DNA of 64,000 bases from Litoditis marina (taxonomy: Eukaryota; Nematoda; Chromadorea; Rhabditida; Rhabditidae): assembly GCA_964036275.1 (NCBI GenBank), contig OZ038439.1, positions 248,001-312,000 of the forward strand, written 5' to 3'. A program made the position numbers and the translations under genes. The notes beneath the pieces are model-generated. The model did not search any database. It saw only the letters and a program-made list of their open reading frames with translations, and was not told the DNA's origin. Each line of letters starts with the position of its first letter. Within the stretch, counting starts at the first letter, position 1. Shown here in pieces: positions 49,395-62,115 of this stretch.

Positions 49395-50000
49395 AGAGAA
49401 AACTCGCGCCCTATGTAAGGGAGAGGTCTCGCGCCCTGTGTTAGGGAGAAATTTTGCGCACTATGTTAGGGAGAGGTCTCGCGCCCGGTGTTAGATAGAG
49501 ATGTCGCGCTCTATGTTAGGGAGATATCCCGCGCCTTATATTAGGGTGAGCCCTATGTTAGATAGAGGTCTCGCGCTCTATGTTAGGAAGAACTCCCGCG
49601 ACCTATGTTAGAGAGAGGTCTCGAGTTCTCTGTTAGGAGGAGGTCTCACACTCTATGTTAGATAGAGGTCTCGCGCCCTATGTTGAAAAGTCTCGCGGTC
49701 TATGTTAGAGGAATATCTCGCGCCTTATGTTGAAAAGTCTCGCGCTCTATGTTAGAGAGAGATCTCACGCTTCATTATAGAGAGAGGTATCGCGCCCTAT
49801 GATAGGGAGAGGTCTCGCGCCCTATGATAGGGAGAGGTCTCGCGCCCTATGATAGGGAGAGGTCTCGCGCCCTATGTTAGGGAGAGGTTTCGCGCCCTAT
49901 GTTAGGGAGAGATCTCTCACTTTGTGTTAGAGAGATAGAGAGAGAGAGAAAGAGAGAGATAGAGAGAGATCTCGCGCTCTCTGTCAGGGAAAGCTCCCGC
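49395..50000 (+). repeat. Minisatellite of Helitron G
   Basis: About 24-26-bp units CTCGCGCCCTATGTTAGGGA, about 23 copies, with one GA-rich run near 49930-49968. Confidence 0.88.
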
Positions 50001-50084
50001 GCTCTCATCCTCACTTGAGTTTGGCAAATGGAGAGAAGATGAAACTAGATATCTCTAGAAGCTCTCGCCAGCCTGGAATGAAAA

Positions 50085-50127
50085 CAAGGGAGGCGGAGGC
50101 GGCTTTAGCCGCCGGCGACCTACCTTG
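50085..50127 (+). terminator. Helitron G 3' terminal palindrome
   Basis: CAAGG...CCTTG ends around GGCGGCTTTAGCCGCCGGC; T50128 joins it to H. Confidence 0.78.
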
Positions 50128-50349
50128 TCTACTAATATAAAACCGTTGCTTGGTGTGTGTGTGTGTATGAGGCAAATTGTCCTTTTGGTCTGGAAGTCGG
50201 AAAATGATGCACTTTGTAGTTGGTTTTCTGAGAAGAAAAACGTGAACAGTACGTGATTTTCTGTTTTCATTTTAGATTTTTCTGAAACCGGCTGCTCCTG
50301 AAGACTGAACTCGGTGACCGCCTAATGTAGAGAAGAACTCCCGCGCCCT

Positions 50350-50610
50350 ACGTTCCAACTACTGGGGGAAAACTACTCATGGTATTGAATGAATATAATG
50401 AATATTGGATGTTATTGAATAAGTATGTGAATGAATGACACATGGGAAACGTGAAAACTTACGTGTACAAACTACTGGGGGAAAACTACTCATGTTTTTT
50501 CCACGTGTTTTACAAACGATTGAATAAATATGTGAATGAATAAATGACACATGGGAAACGTGAAAACTTACGTGTACAAACTACTGGGGAAAAACTACTC
50601 ATGATTATTC
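50350..50610 (+). repeat. About 120-bp tandem repeat in the Helitron H leader
   Basis: About two and a half copies containing CTACTGGGGGAAAACTACTC and GACACATGGGAAACGTGAAA. Confidence 0.8.
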
Positions 50611-50690
50611 CATGCCTGTCACGTTATAAACTCGAATACGCATCTGGCAACACAGGAGTTTCCACGCAATGCAGGAAAACAAGTCAATGA

Positions 50691-50715
50691 GTCGCATATA
50701 TAAGACAGATATATA
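50691..50715 (+). promoter_or_regulatory. TATA-rich promoter of the H RepHel gene
   Basis: GTCGCATATATAAGAC, then GATATATAAGC, 35-55 bases before ATG 50747. The position matches the TATA box of C. Confidence 0.55.
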
Positions 50716-50746
50716 AGCAGAATCGGTTATTTACCACCTACATACT

Positions 50747-53700
50747 ATGTCGCTCAAACATCTGTTCTCCATACTGGCTCTAATGTCGAACCTATCCGCC
50801 GATGGACCACCTGAACCCGATCCTCCAGATCTTCACCTAAATCGCTCCTCGAGACGCCGTTCTAATCCAACCCCGAGGTATATTCAACCACTCACAGTGG
50901 TCCATGACATGACACTCACAGTTAACTGCTCCAAATTACAATGTTTGCATTGTGAATTATGTTTTACTCTGAGCACACGAATACGATATGCTGCTAAAAG
51001 CGTGTTCACTGACACTCGAAAACTCGAAATTTTAAGCTTGATTGACAACCCTAGACAGTATGGAGAATCTGAAATCATGTAAATTTTATAACTGATTTTT
51101 CAAGCGTTTCATCGGATCATCGTCAACTAGAAACCAATCAGACAACAACTGTGCGCAGAAGTTCCCGTCTCATTAAACGACAACGAGAAGAGTACGTTTT
51201 TTCAACCCTATTCACTATGTAACTCCTTATGGAATGAATGAAAATGAATTTTAATGAAGAAATTTCTCACAATATTTTTGCCAGAGACTCTGACGAAGAT
51301 TTGAACTGCCCTACTGCTACTGTAGCTAGACGGGATGAAGAAGGAGAGACAGCGCGTCAACGAAAAACACGTCTTCAACGTGAGAAACGACAGAGGTAGT
51401 GTCATTGTGTCACAGGCAAATTGTACAATGTATCTATAGCTTTTCAGCCACTCCTGTAGTTTCAACACCAAGCTGCTAGCAAGCGTAAAGTTCCCTAAGA
51501 CACTTCAATGTGTTGTATTTTCCGTACGAATGTTGTGGATATGACATTCTTTTTTGTAGGGAAACCTCTGAGGATCGCCTTCGCCGTCTGTCCATGAATG
51601 CAGAGAGAAATGCAGCCGCACGAACTAGAGAAACCTCCAGCGAAAGATCTCAACGGCTGTCAGCTAATTCTCAACAAACTGCAGCCGCACGAACTAGAGA
51701 AACCTCTACTGAAAGATCCCAACGGCTGTCAGCTAATTCTCAACAAACTGCGGCCGCACGAACTAGAGAAACCTCTACTGAAAGATCCCAACGGCTGTCA
51801 GCAAATGCACAGTGTACGGCTGCTCATCGCGACAAGTACGTTTATTCTGATCTTTCAATATTCATGATATGACTACAAACTGACTATTAGAGTCAAAATG
51901 TTTAAAATGTATGATTGATTATTTTAAGTGTCTCTGAATCCGAAGCGGCGGTCAGACGTCAACGAGAGCGGTCACGTCAACGAGATAGGAACAGGCCAGC
52001 AATAGACAACGTACCGAAAGGCTATTCTTCTGAGTTCGTCGAGGAGCATTATATTGGACCAATGTCTATCGTTTGCGGTGGATGTGGAGCGAAGTACTTT
52101 AGAGGTAAATAAATTCGATGGAAACTCGAAAACCGATCCTTTAATTACAATCTTTCTCGATAAAATGCTTCTGAAAATATTTTTTAACAAACGTCTCTAC
52201 CCTCTGTTTTTTTAAATTAAAAGAGAGTTCAGCGAGCTTTTTAACGAATTTGAAACATTCCATGACTGATACCAAACTACGACAACGACATATGCATTTT
52301 AGAATCAGTAACAAACATTGTCATAAGTTAACAACCCGAAATTGTATGTGCTTTTCTTACAAAACCTTTTGTTTTAGGAGAAACGAATCAACGCGATGGA
52401 ATGTCAAACATTTGTTGTAACTTCGGAGCCATTGAACTCAATCATTTCGAAAATTTTCCTGATGGTCTGAAAAATCTCTTTACTGGCACAAGTCCTTCCT
52501 GCATCAATTTCCGGACCAATATGCGCAATTTTAATAGTGCTCTTGCTATGGCGTCAATGGGAGCACAACTATCGGTTCCTCGCTCACCCGGACCATATTG
52601 TTTCAAGCTAGGCATGATTTTTAATCGAATTGACATTTTTGAGTTTGCCAGTTTCAGAAGAAAAAATATTTCTCGAGTTTTTGAGATCGTGAAACAGCTC
52701 TCTAGGTGACCTATTCTTACTATTATTATTCATACCGTGTTTCTAGGTCCACGGACAAGTCTATCACTTTGTGGGTTCGGTTCAACCATCTGCTGGAACC
52801 AGCCCACAATTTGGTCAGATCTACATTATGGACACTCAAGATGCTGCAATGGAGCGGATGGGAAAACCGGCGAATTCCAATTGCGACCCTGCAACAATGA
52901 CTTTTTTGAGCGATCTGATCATTCGAATCAATCCCTACGCCCAATCATTTAAGATGATGCACACTGTAGCTAAGGAAGAAGAAAGAAAAGCTCGAGCTCA
53001 GAATCTACCCTCACCCACTAATCTACCTTCTACTAAGAACCTTCGACTAATGTTTCACATGGACCCTTCCTTGGATAGAAGACGGTACAATATCCCGGCA
53101 TCTAATGAGGTAGTTTAGTTGACAAACTCTAATTGTTTGGCATTCATACTGTCGTTGTCCACATAGGTGTGACACAGACTATATTCTGCATAAAATATCT
53201 GGAGAGAGGTTCAAAAATCATAATATAGGTCTCAATATAAATTGATCCGATCAGAGCAGAACTAAAATTAGAAAACTAGGAAAACCCTGCGTAGATATTT
53301 GGCAGTCATACTGTATGTCTCCACATAGGTGTGAAACCGACTATTTTCTGCATAAAAACACTGTAGAGATGTTCAAAAGTCATAATGCAGATCTTAATGA
53401 TTATTAATCTGATTATGAGCATAACTAAAATCAGAAAACTCTGAAAACCCTGCGTAGATATTTGGCAGTCATACTGTAGGTCTCCACATAGGTTTGAAAC
53501 AGACCGAATTCTGCCCAAAATTACTGTACAGAAATTTAGAAACTGTAATATAGTTCTCAAGATAAGTAATTTAATTATTAGCAAATGATAAAGTGAAATA
53601 TGTGTATATGACTTTCTACTCCCTATGAGTTATTTCAATTTTCCAGGTGGCAGCTGTATTCATTGGTGACGAGAACGATGTGCCGGCCACTCGAAGCATA

Positions 53701-56700
53701 GCTCTTCATTTGACTGGAGGCGGATTACAGAACATAAGGGATATTGATAGGATGTGTGACCCGCTCACCTACCCTCTTTTGTTTCCGACCGGATCGTTTG
53801 GATGGCATCCCGATATGACCAAATCCCCGAATCCGAATCGACGTCGCAATCGAATCTCTCAGCGAGAGTATTACGCCTACCTATTGTCCATTCGAGATGC
53901 GTTTAATCCTATTCTGAGAGCGTGTAAACTTTTGCAACAATTCATTGTCGATTCTTGGCTCAAGATCGAACAGAATAGGTTAAACTACGCCAGAACGCAT
54001 CAGAGTGAGTTGCGCGCAGACGCGTACCAGTCGTTGGTAGATCATATCAACACTGGAGCTGATGGTACGGTACCTGGAGCCAGAATCATACTTCCGTCTT
54101 CTTTCTCTGGCACACCGCGTAATATGCAACAATCATACCAGGATGCAATGGCCATTGTCACCAAGTACGGAAAACCGGATTTTTTCTTAACTTTTACGTG
54201 TAACCCAAAGTGGAGAGAAATCACGGAAAACTTGCTCCCGGGTCAAACTGCTTCCGACCGCCCCGACTTGGTCGCTCGAGTTTTCAATTTGAAGCTGAAA
54301 GCGTTACTAGATGACATATTGAAGAAAAACGTTCTTGGAGAAGTTTCTGCCTACATTTGCGTTGTGGAGTGGCAGAAACGCGGACTTCCCCATTGTCACC
54401 TGCTCATCACCATGTCTGCTCCCTCCAAGCCCCGGACTGTCGATCAAGGTTGGTATTTTCTTTTTGGTTCTTTTTTCTGTTTTATGGTATTCTCACACTC
54501 CACAATTATGTATTTACCAGCAAATTTCAGTTGACAAACTCATTCGGGCTTATTTACCCGATCCTATCACGGAGCCCGAATTATACGAAATTGTTACTAG
54601 CAGTATGATTCATCGGAACTGTGGTATTAACAACCCTTCCGCTCCGTGTATGGTGGATGGAGAATGCTCCAAGAAATACCCGAAGCAATTTCAAGACAAA
54701 ACCCAAATAGATCTGGATTCATTTCCCGTCTATTTTCGGCCAGATAACGGAAGAACTGTCACTCAAGGAAATATTGTGAGTCATAATGTTCCGTCTAAAA
54801 TCTGAACTCATTTTCTGATTTTTCCCGACAACATGATTATTTCTATTTCTCCTGATTAAACTCAATCCATCAAAATACAAAAATAGAACTAACATAGTAT
54901 AAATTTGGAGGCAAGTGTTACTTTCAGTTCATTTCTGTTATAAAGTAAATGACGCCGAGTGGGGTTCTCAATTCATTTCATTCAAAACGCAGCAATGAAG
55001 TAACTTATTTCAGGTGTACGACAACAGATTTGTTGTGCCACACAACGCCTATCTATCATTGAAGTTTAATGCTCACATCAATCTGGAAGTGTGTAGTCTG
55101 ATTCACGCGGTCAAATACCTTTATAAATACGTTTATAAAGGGATTGATCGCGCCTCACTGAAACTCAAACAGACTACGCAAGCAGCGAACAATGAACCGG
55201 TCGATGAAATTCGGGCTCATTTGGACACCCGCTTTATCTGTGCACCCGAAGCTATTCATCGGATCTTTGAATTCGAAACACAGAAGAAATCGGATACAGT
55301 GTATAGACTACAGGTAATTTTTAGAAATTATTTCAAATAGTTTGCTAACTCATATTTCCACCTGAATTGCATTCTTAACCCTTTTTTTCTTCATATTTCA
55401 ACACAACTGCTCAGATAACTGAGGTTTAACACTAAACTTCGATTTCACGTTCAGGTCCATCTACCAGATCAGCAAACCGTAGTGTTCGATCCCGACACCC
55501 TATCTACCTCTATGGATCGCGCACAATCTAAGCTCACGACTCTCACAGCATGGTTAGTGTTACCTACGAAAACACCTTTTTAGTCCAGTGTCAGTATAAA
55601 ATATGAAAACTAGGTGAACGAATTTTTACTGTTAAATTTAAGATTTTCCAAAGATATGGGCCAACTTTCTCACTTTTACAGGTTCAAAATGAACCGAGAG
55701 TATGATCCTACTGTAGAAAACACGCAGTTCACCATCAATCCAAGAGACAGCCTGTACATTCACTTCCCCGAGAATTTCACATTTGTCAAGGTTTGTGAAA
55801 ATACCACTTACGATCAGAAAAAATTGTAGTTCGTCGCAATACTATTTCAACTAATAACTAATTTATCACTATTTTATAACTAACGAAAAGTAACTAATAA
55901 CTATCTCAGAAATAATGCAACTGTAGGAAAAAGTTTGGAGAAAAATAAAAATCTGACAATTTTCTGACACAATGAGCAAAACAACAACTATACCCAGCAA
56001 TTGCAATCAAAAACTTTGTTCAGGCGAGCGGTCTTTGGAAGCCACGTCAACGTGGAACACGTCAAATTGGACGAATGTATATGGCCAGTCCGAAGGATAG
56101 AGAAAGATACTGTTTGAGGCTACTACTGTTACACAGGAAGGGAATGACATCATTTGAGGACTTGAGGACTATCGGAGGACAGGTTTATCCGACATTTGCT
56201 GCCACAGCAAAAGAAATGGGATTTCTACGTGATGAGAATCACTTTGATCGGACTATGTCAGAAGCTGTCGTCTTTGGTATGCCTTCGGAGTTGAGATCAT
56301 TGTTTGGTGCACTTCTGGCTTTCTCAGACGTTTGCGACGTACCTTCATTGTGGGACAAATATCGCAACGACTTATCTGAAGACTATGCGCATCAAGGTAC
56401 ATTTTTATCGGATACCACTTATTACGATTTTTTTGAATTCAGTTTTCCAAAACTTTACTTAGTAAAGAACCAATTTCTCAACTCTTGACAAATAAAGTGA
56501 GAGGGGGAATTACAATAAAATGTTCAGAAAATTTCAGGTCACAATACTACTGATTCCTGCGTTCATGCGTATTTTGATCTACTGGATATTGTTTCATGCA
56601 TGGGTGTTGATCTAACATCACACCTCCCTCCACCAGCCGGACAGCGACCAGCCGCTCGCACAAATGATCTCAGTCGTATCGATCATGCCAACGTTGGTTT

Positions 56701-58383
56701 GGAAATGTATGCAAAGCTAACAGTGCAACAGAAAAATGCTGCCGATGCGATTCTTCAATCGAATTTGAACTCTCATTGTTGCTACTTCGTTGACGGGCCC
56801 GGAGGTAGTGGAAAAACCTTTTTATACAATTGCATCTACCATAAGTTCGTTGGAGATGGGAAAAAGGTAGCATGCGTTGCTTGGACTGGAATTGCGGCCA
56901 ATCTTCTGCCTGAAGGGAGAACAATTCACTCTCTGTTCAAACTGTCCGTACCACAGAACAATCGAATCAGCACCATGAAGAATCAGACAAAAGAAGCCCG
57001 TTTGCTGCGTGAAACTGATGTATTCATCATAGATGAGTGTTCTATGGTACCGAAATGGTCTCTCGATGCCATAGATCAGTTACTTCGGGATACGCTGGCA
57101 CTAGACGTTCCATTTGGCGGCAAGATTATCATTCTCGGTGGCGATTTTAGACAGGTGATTTTTATACTTTCATTCAAACATAGATTTGATATAGAAATAT
57201 TTTGGTTATCTCCGTATTTTCTGTAGCATCAAATCATTTTCATTCCAGGTTTTGCCTGTCGTTGAACGAGGTCGTGGATCCGATTCTGTTGATGCCTGTC
57301 TGAAAAATTCTGCTGTGTTCTCTGCGTTCAAGAGGTTTAGTCTAACAGAGAATATGCGGTGTTTGCCTGGATCTAACGATTGGTCATCCCTTCTCTTATC
57401 TATTGGTAATGGCTCAATTGAAGAAGACAATGAGGGATGCATCCCATTACCAGCATCTATGATCTCCGGCGGTGACCTTCTTACGGAAATTTTTGGTGAC
57501 AAATTCGATGATTCTGCCGTTTTCGCCGACAGAGCTATTCTGGCTCCGAAGAATGTCGACGTGAATGAAATGAACAGCAACGTTTTGACCAAACTACAAG
57601 GAAGAGAAAAGGTTTTTCTGAGTATAGATGAGATTGATACAGAGGATCCTGAAGACTCCCAAGACTTTCCAGTTGAATTCCTGAACAAGCAGAACCCAGC
57701 CGGCACCCCGCCCCATCTATTGAAACTGAAGGTGAAACATTGAATCATACTAACTCGAGCTCCAAAAATGTTGTTCAGTAACCTAATTTTTTCCTAGAAA
57801 ATCATGTTCATCAAACTTTTGCAGGTTGGAGCAGTCATAATGCTCTTACGCAATCTGGACGTATCGAGAGGTCTCTGTAATGGAACGAGATTCGTTGTGG
57901 TGGACTTCAGTTCCAGAGTTGTTCAGTGCAAATTCATATCCGGACCCAGAAAGGGAGCTGCTGTTTTCATCCCGAGGATCGACAATTACACCGAGAAAGG
58001 TATAAACACAATTAAAATGTATGTCAACTTAAGTGTAGCAAAAAAACCTTATCCATTTCTGAAGAAACATTACGTTTGATCTGTGAGCAATGTGTGCAAA
58101 AAAATTTAACATTCACAGTTTTACTTTTTGATATTAACGGTTCCTTCTAGGATTGCCCTTCCGTCTGCGCCGTCGTCAGTTCCCGATCCGATTGGCTTTC
58201 GCTATGACGATCAACAAGGCGCAAGGCCAATCTCTCACTCATGTTGGCCTGTATCTGCCCCAGCCCGTGTTTGGCCACGGCCAACTGTATGTGGCCCTTT
58301 CCCGCGCTCGCAGTATGGAAGGCGTCAAGATTCTATCAACTTCGAATACGTATAAGAACATTGTCGAGAAAGGAGTGCTTTGA
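50747..58383 (+). CDS. RepHel: HUH/Y2 Rep endonuclease with Pif1-like helicase
   Basis: 17 exons: 50747-50877, 51105-51191, 51285-51395, 51560-51835, 51929-52104, 52378-52607, 52747-53109, 53647-54448, 54531-54775, 55014-55313, 55455-55552, 55682-55790, 56024-56396, 56538-57154, 57249-57731, 57825-57999, 58151-58383. They total 4809 nt with no stop: 1602 residues. The N-terminus is Arg-rich with three copies of a 24-residue repeat (residues 110-200). A Cys-rich zinc-binding part follows (CGGCGAKYF, then ICCNFG). Rep motifs are FTFTCNP near 640, HCH at 707-709 and the Tyr pair in [10 protein letters not shown] (841-850). Helicase motifs are GPGGSGKT at 1187-1194, [34 protein letters not shown] and ALSRAR at the end. 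It should nick and join DNA ends and drive rolling-circle transposition. Fifteen of sixteen introns are canonical; the donor after exon 6 is CT (52608-52609) rather than GT, so this copy may not be correctly spliced. Confidence 0.93.
53137..53520 (+). repeat. Three tandem copies in RepHel intron 7
   Basis: TTTGGCAGTCATACTGTAGG with CTCCACATAGGTGTGAAAC recurs about every 160 bases (near 53137, 53300 and 53460), expanding this intron to 537 bases. Confidence 0.8.
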
Positions 58384-58509
58384 TTCAAAATTATTGATAT
58401 GTTAATAAAATTTAAATTGAGTTATATCTCAAAGCGAAGAAAAAGGTAGAAAGATAAAGAAGAACAATGTTGAGAACAAGCACGAACAAACGAGAAAGAG
58501 ATGAAGAGG

Positions 58510-58671
<162 letters not shown>

Positions 58672-58689
58672 CTGGCAGCCTAGACTCAT

Positions 58690-58730
58690 CAAGGGAGGGG
58701 CCCGGGCGTTAGCCCGGGCTACCTACCTTG
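58690..58730 (+). terminator. Helitron H 3' terminal palindrome
   Basis: CAAGG...CCTTG ends around GCCCGGGCGTTAGCCCGGGC; preceded by CCTAGACTCAT, as in F. Confidence 0.82.
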
Positions 58731-58731
58731 T

Positions 58732-59034
58732 GTTCATGATAAAACAATATTCTCTGAGCAGGTAATGCAATCTGGATGTTTATGTTTTATTAATGCTAGA
58801 AGTTACATTATTCATGCCCTTGGAAAGAGACTGCACTCGTCGAAAAAAGATATGTTCATGAACAGTAGTTTCTCCATTGTTGCACATGTATATAGTGGAA
58901 AGCTGATTAAAGTAAGAACAATATTGTTTAGAGAAGCTTTCGAGACTTTCAGTTCTACTGAATTTCAAATCTGTGAGTTTCACCGAAGTCCGGAGTTTAA
59001 AAATCAGATTTTGTTCTCAAAGTGTGATCTTTGA
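58732..59034 (+). pseudogene. Right part of the reading frame split by the Helitron chain
   Basis: 100 codons are open from the first base after the chain's T (58731) to TGA. If C-H plus that T are removed, this frame continues directly from AAT at 35752-35754. If two Ts are kept, the frame meets a stop two codons later. The product is Phe/Ser/Lys-rich with no domain I recognise. Confidence 0.4.
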
Positions 59035-59646
59035 TGTTGCGACCTTAGTTGAAACTATGTTTCAAGTTTCATTCCGCTTGATTGCATCCTATGAAAGAAT
59101 AAAATAAGAAATAAAATAGAACATATTCTGATCTCATTCAAGTTCTCTCATGTTGATTAACTGCGCACACATATTGGTCTTTGTACGGCTTATTGTAACT
59201 TTTGAGGTTAAATTTCGAGAAGCGAAGGGAAAACGCTAGTAATAGTTTTATTCCACGGGGGATTTTGCACAGATCACTGTTTTATTGTACATTTGATCAC
59301 GATATATGTATGGCAATTATGAATTGTTTCTTCGTCAATATTCAGTCCTTCACGAGTATCATATTGTAAGGGGCATCTGGGATTTTGAAATTATTGTGCT
59401 GGGCCGATAGCAATCTCTCGTGAAGCTCATGAGATCACATCATAAAAGATGTTTCACCTACTTTTCGAGAGCTAGTAATCTCCAAGTGTCTCATGAGAGG
59501 ATGTCATAAGGCAGATCGTGAACTCATTAGGTTTCCCGCAGATCCTATGCATAACTATACAACTATTAATAAAATTTACAAAATAGCTCGTAGGCTTCTA
59601 GTTTCACTGAGGTTTTGCAGTGGAAAGAAATCAATATTTCCTGTAC
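59035..59646. other. No resolved gene; downstream of the Lys/Glu-rich gene
   Basis: The final exon and stop of the minus-strand gene probably lie here, but I could not fix them. A candidate acceptor on minus near 59380 leads to a stop within five codons. Confidence 0.35.
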
Positions 59647-61214
59647 CTCCACATTGTCGAGCGTTTTGTCGGCTATGCTTCCCTTTTCCCGAATCGGTTC
59701 CTTGTCCTCGGAAAGTTTTTTCGAGAAGTTTTCGACCATCGATTTCCGTTTTGACTGGAAAAATGCAATTCTACGCTCAGAATTTCGGAATGAATATCTC
59801 CAGGTATATTTTTTACAATCACTTCATTTTTGTTGAAAAACTTTCTTAGAGGAAAAGAAAAAAATCTCTCTCAGTGTTAGTGAACTCACTATACCTAATT
59901 AGAACTCTCGTAGTTTAACGATGGCAGAATGCAAAGCTAGTTTGAGGTATTCCGAGGTACCTAAACATACCGTTGCGCGCACCAAAGCAGACTAAAATAT
60001 GTACACCGTATGCAAATCAGAAGCGCTTGTTTGATATTAAAAAATAACGTATCAGTTTCTCTCGAGCAGCTCTTTCATATTACCTTCAATTTCTGCCCCC
60101 TTCTAGCTCGATTTCTCACGTAACTCAAAAACTGGAAAATTACACCTTGCTTCCCAGTAACTTGTCGATCGCCGGTGAATTTCTTCCCGAACCGACTCTT
60201 CCCGAACCAAAACCAAACCGTTTCTTTCCAAACCAGTTGGTTCGTTCCAGAACCGAATCAAGTTTAGGCCAACAAAGTTGGAACCGAACCAATTCATGTA
60301 ATTAATGCTGAAATTGGTCGACTGCGTACCGTTCATTAGGGTTTGATTCGGTTGCATGTCGGTTTGAGTACGCAAACGGTTCGGTTCCTTACCAAACCAA
60401 CTGATTCGGGAAGAATCGGTTCGGTTTTGGTTCGGGAAGAAATTTGCCTCGATCGCCTGTTCTTTGATCCATATGATTTTACTTAATCTTGACAATTGAA
60501 AAAGCCAACCTTCTTTCCTTTTGAGCTCAATTTTTCAATTCTCTTCGTTTTGTTTCCTTCGTTTGCGGCGCCTCCCAAATTGTCCAAATAGTATTCGAAA
60601 GAGTTCGAGTCCTGAGTCCGTAGTGAGCGGTGGGAATGCACCTGTTTCTGAAGAATAGGACTATAGTCGTCGCCAACGGAAAGGCGGGAGGGTGCTGTAT
60701 ATCTCACTTTCCGCTGTGTACGCGCACATATCCTCGATTTCAAAGCTTGTTATGTGCTCTAATTGCGCAGTCGTTAGCGCCCTGCTGCGAAACTTTTGCA
60801 AGCAGGTTCGATTCCGGCGAGAGACAGAAGTTTATAAATTTGGCACCCACTATAAAATTGTTGAAGAGAGGGATCATATGTGTGTGGTAGTTTATTGTAT
60901 ACAGAGCAGGAACGTTTGAATCTGTGTTTAGTCAATCAGGTTTACAGTGAAACTTGAGCTAAATGAGTCTCTTTTTCATACAACTTGAAAAAAAATAATC
61001 GTGGTTTACACAACACTTTCCAGTTTTTTTTTAAATTTAAATTACTTACCGGAGAGAATAGAAGTTCATCGGATAGTTTCGGCGTTGCTTCGAGTTTATT
61101 TTCGTCACTTTTCTGCTCTTTTTTCTCTTTCTCCTCATTTTTCTCTAGTTTCGTTTCTTTTACTTTTTGTACTATTGGCGCCGGAAACGAATTCGAACTA
61201 GATGATGTTCTGAC
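59647..61214 (-). CDS. Lys/Glu-rich protein, three internal exons
   Basis: Exons on minus: 61050-61214 (55 codons), 60510-60647 (46 codons) and 59647-59754 (36 codons). All are flanked by good acceptors (TTTTAG, TTCTTCAG, TTTTCCAG) and GT donors, and all junctions are phase 0. Only one frame is open in the first exon. The 137 residues are highly charged: a Ser/Pro start, a long Lys/Glu run likely to be helical or coiled-coil, then SFEYYLDNLGG and a further basic/acidic segment. There is no membrane segment or enzyme motif. The first and last exons were not found, so length and function are unknown. Introns contain a tRNA-like repeat (60662-60854) and a palindromic repeat (60165-60459). Confidence 0.65.
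60165..60459. repeat. Inverted repeat rich in GGTTCGG/CCGAACC
   Basis: TTCTTCCCGAACCGACTCTT near 60182 and its inverted counterpart near 60413-60443 (CGGTTTTGGTTCGGGAAGAA) bound an AACCGAACC-rich centre. It is probably a decayed foldback element in an intron. Confidence 0.55.
60662..60854 (+). mobile_element. tRNA-like repeat, copy 3
   Basis: It starts TATAGTCGTCGCCAACGGAA and ends TTTGGCACCCACTATA (imperfect inverted ends). The tRNA-like block (about 60755-60830) has CGCAGTCGTTAGCGC and GGTTCGATTCC. It is adjacent to exon 60510-60647. Confidence 0.75.
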
Positions 61215-61316
61215 CTAAAATTATCAGTCATTGAACAGTATTTCTTAAAATCTACCATCAGAAATATGGTTGGTTGCAGGAAGTTAAGTTCCTTATACCA
61301 TCGGTTCAATGAAATA

Positions 61317-61513
61317 TATAGTCGTCGCTTATAGAAAGGCGGGGTATACTGTATATCTCACTTTGCGCTGTGTAAGAACACATATACTCGATTTTTCTAC
61401 GCTACTACTATAAGCCAAGTTGGTGAAGTGGTTAGCGTTCGCGCCTCCCAAACTTTGAGATCGGTTCCAGTCTCACCTGAGGCAGCTATTTTATAAATTT
61501 GGCACGCACTATA
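61317..61513 (+). mobile_element. tRNA-like repeat, copy 4
   Basis: It starts TATAGTCGTCGCTTATAGAA and ends TTTGGCACGCACTATA. The inner block has AAGTGGTTAGCG and a diverged B-box GATCGGTTCCAGTC. Confidence 0.72.
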
Positions 61514-61997
61514 AAACTTTCAACTATAATGTGAAGGGTGGGGAGCGAAAACCGCAAAACGTCTTCTCACTGAATCCAAACCGCTCAACGATTCAAAACG
61601 GTGTATAACTAGAAGGACAACGTACTAAGAGGGTTTCTGTTGATTTCTTCTTCTTCTTCAAACATTTACAGACGAGTAGCGAGAAAAACAAAATATTGAA
61701 AAGCAGTTGTCTGAAAAGAAACTGTTTGAATTACAAAATATGCGTAAACGAAAAAAGGCGAGGTAAAACCGCTATTTCAAAAAATAGTTCAGTAGACGTA
61801 TTGGCGCACAGAAAAAGCAAGGACATCATAGTTTGTAAGGAGCTCTGGAAAGGGGCTGACCGATTCTGGATTGTAGTTTGGTCGTGCAACACATCATAAT
61901 TCTCGAAAAACAGCTTTTTAGGCTCAAACTACAAACACCGCACAGCTTTTTTGAACATACAAACTTCTCTCTACGATGCACACGTTGCGATTTGCAT
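61514..61997. other. No gene seen
   Basis: No splice-consistent exon on either strand. The 5' exon of the Lys/Glu-rich gene could lie here but none keeps phase 0. Confidence 0.35.
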
Positions 61998-62115
61998 TAA
62001 AGAAGAACGATTATGTGGACCAATCCCGTGTCAACGGTCCTTTAAACCGTAATTGAAAAATGTATTGCAGTTCAAAGGACCGTTGTGATTGGACCACATA
62101 ATCGTCCTTCTTCAA
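61998..62115. mobile_element. Foldback MITE, GGACGATTATGTGG family, copy 3
   Basis: It has AAGAACGATTATGTGGACCA at the left and the inverted ACCACATAATCGTCCTTCTT at the right, with CCTTTAAACCGTAATTGA inner arms. Confidence 0.72.

Larger units (their letters stand above)
48861..50127 (+). mobile_element. Non-autonomous Helitron G
   Basis: The 5' end is CCTTTATATAATTGGCTTGC, then TTGGTGTGTCTG; the 3' palindrome is 50085-50127. It has the upstream block TTCACGCCGTCACGGTTAAC (49069-49088), TATAAAAG (49120), the hairpin (49154-49168) and a minisatellite (49395-50000). It is the closest plus-strand relative of B. No protein gene. Confidence 0.83.

Noticed and set aside
61409..61480. Functional tRNA gene
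   Set aside because: A-box and B-box words are present, but no full cloverleaf with a 7-bp acceptor stem and terminator could be drawn, and the same block sits in a repeat family.
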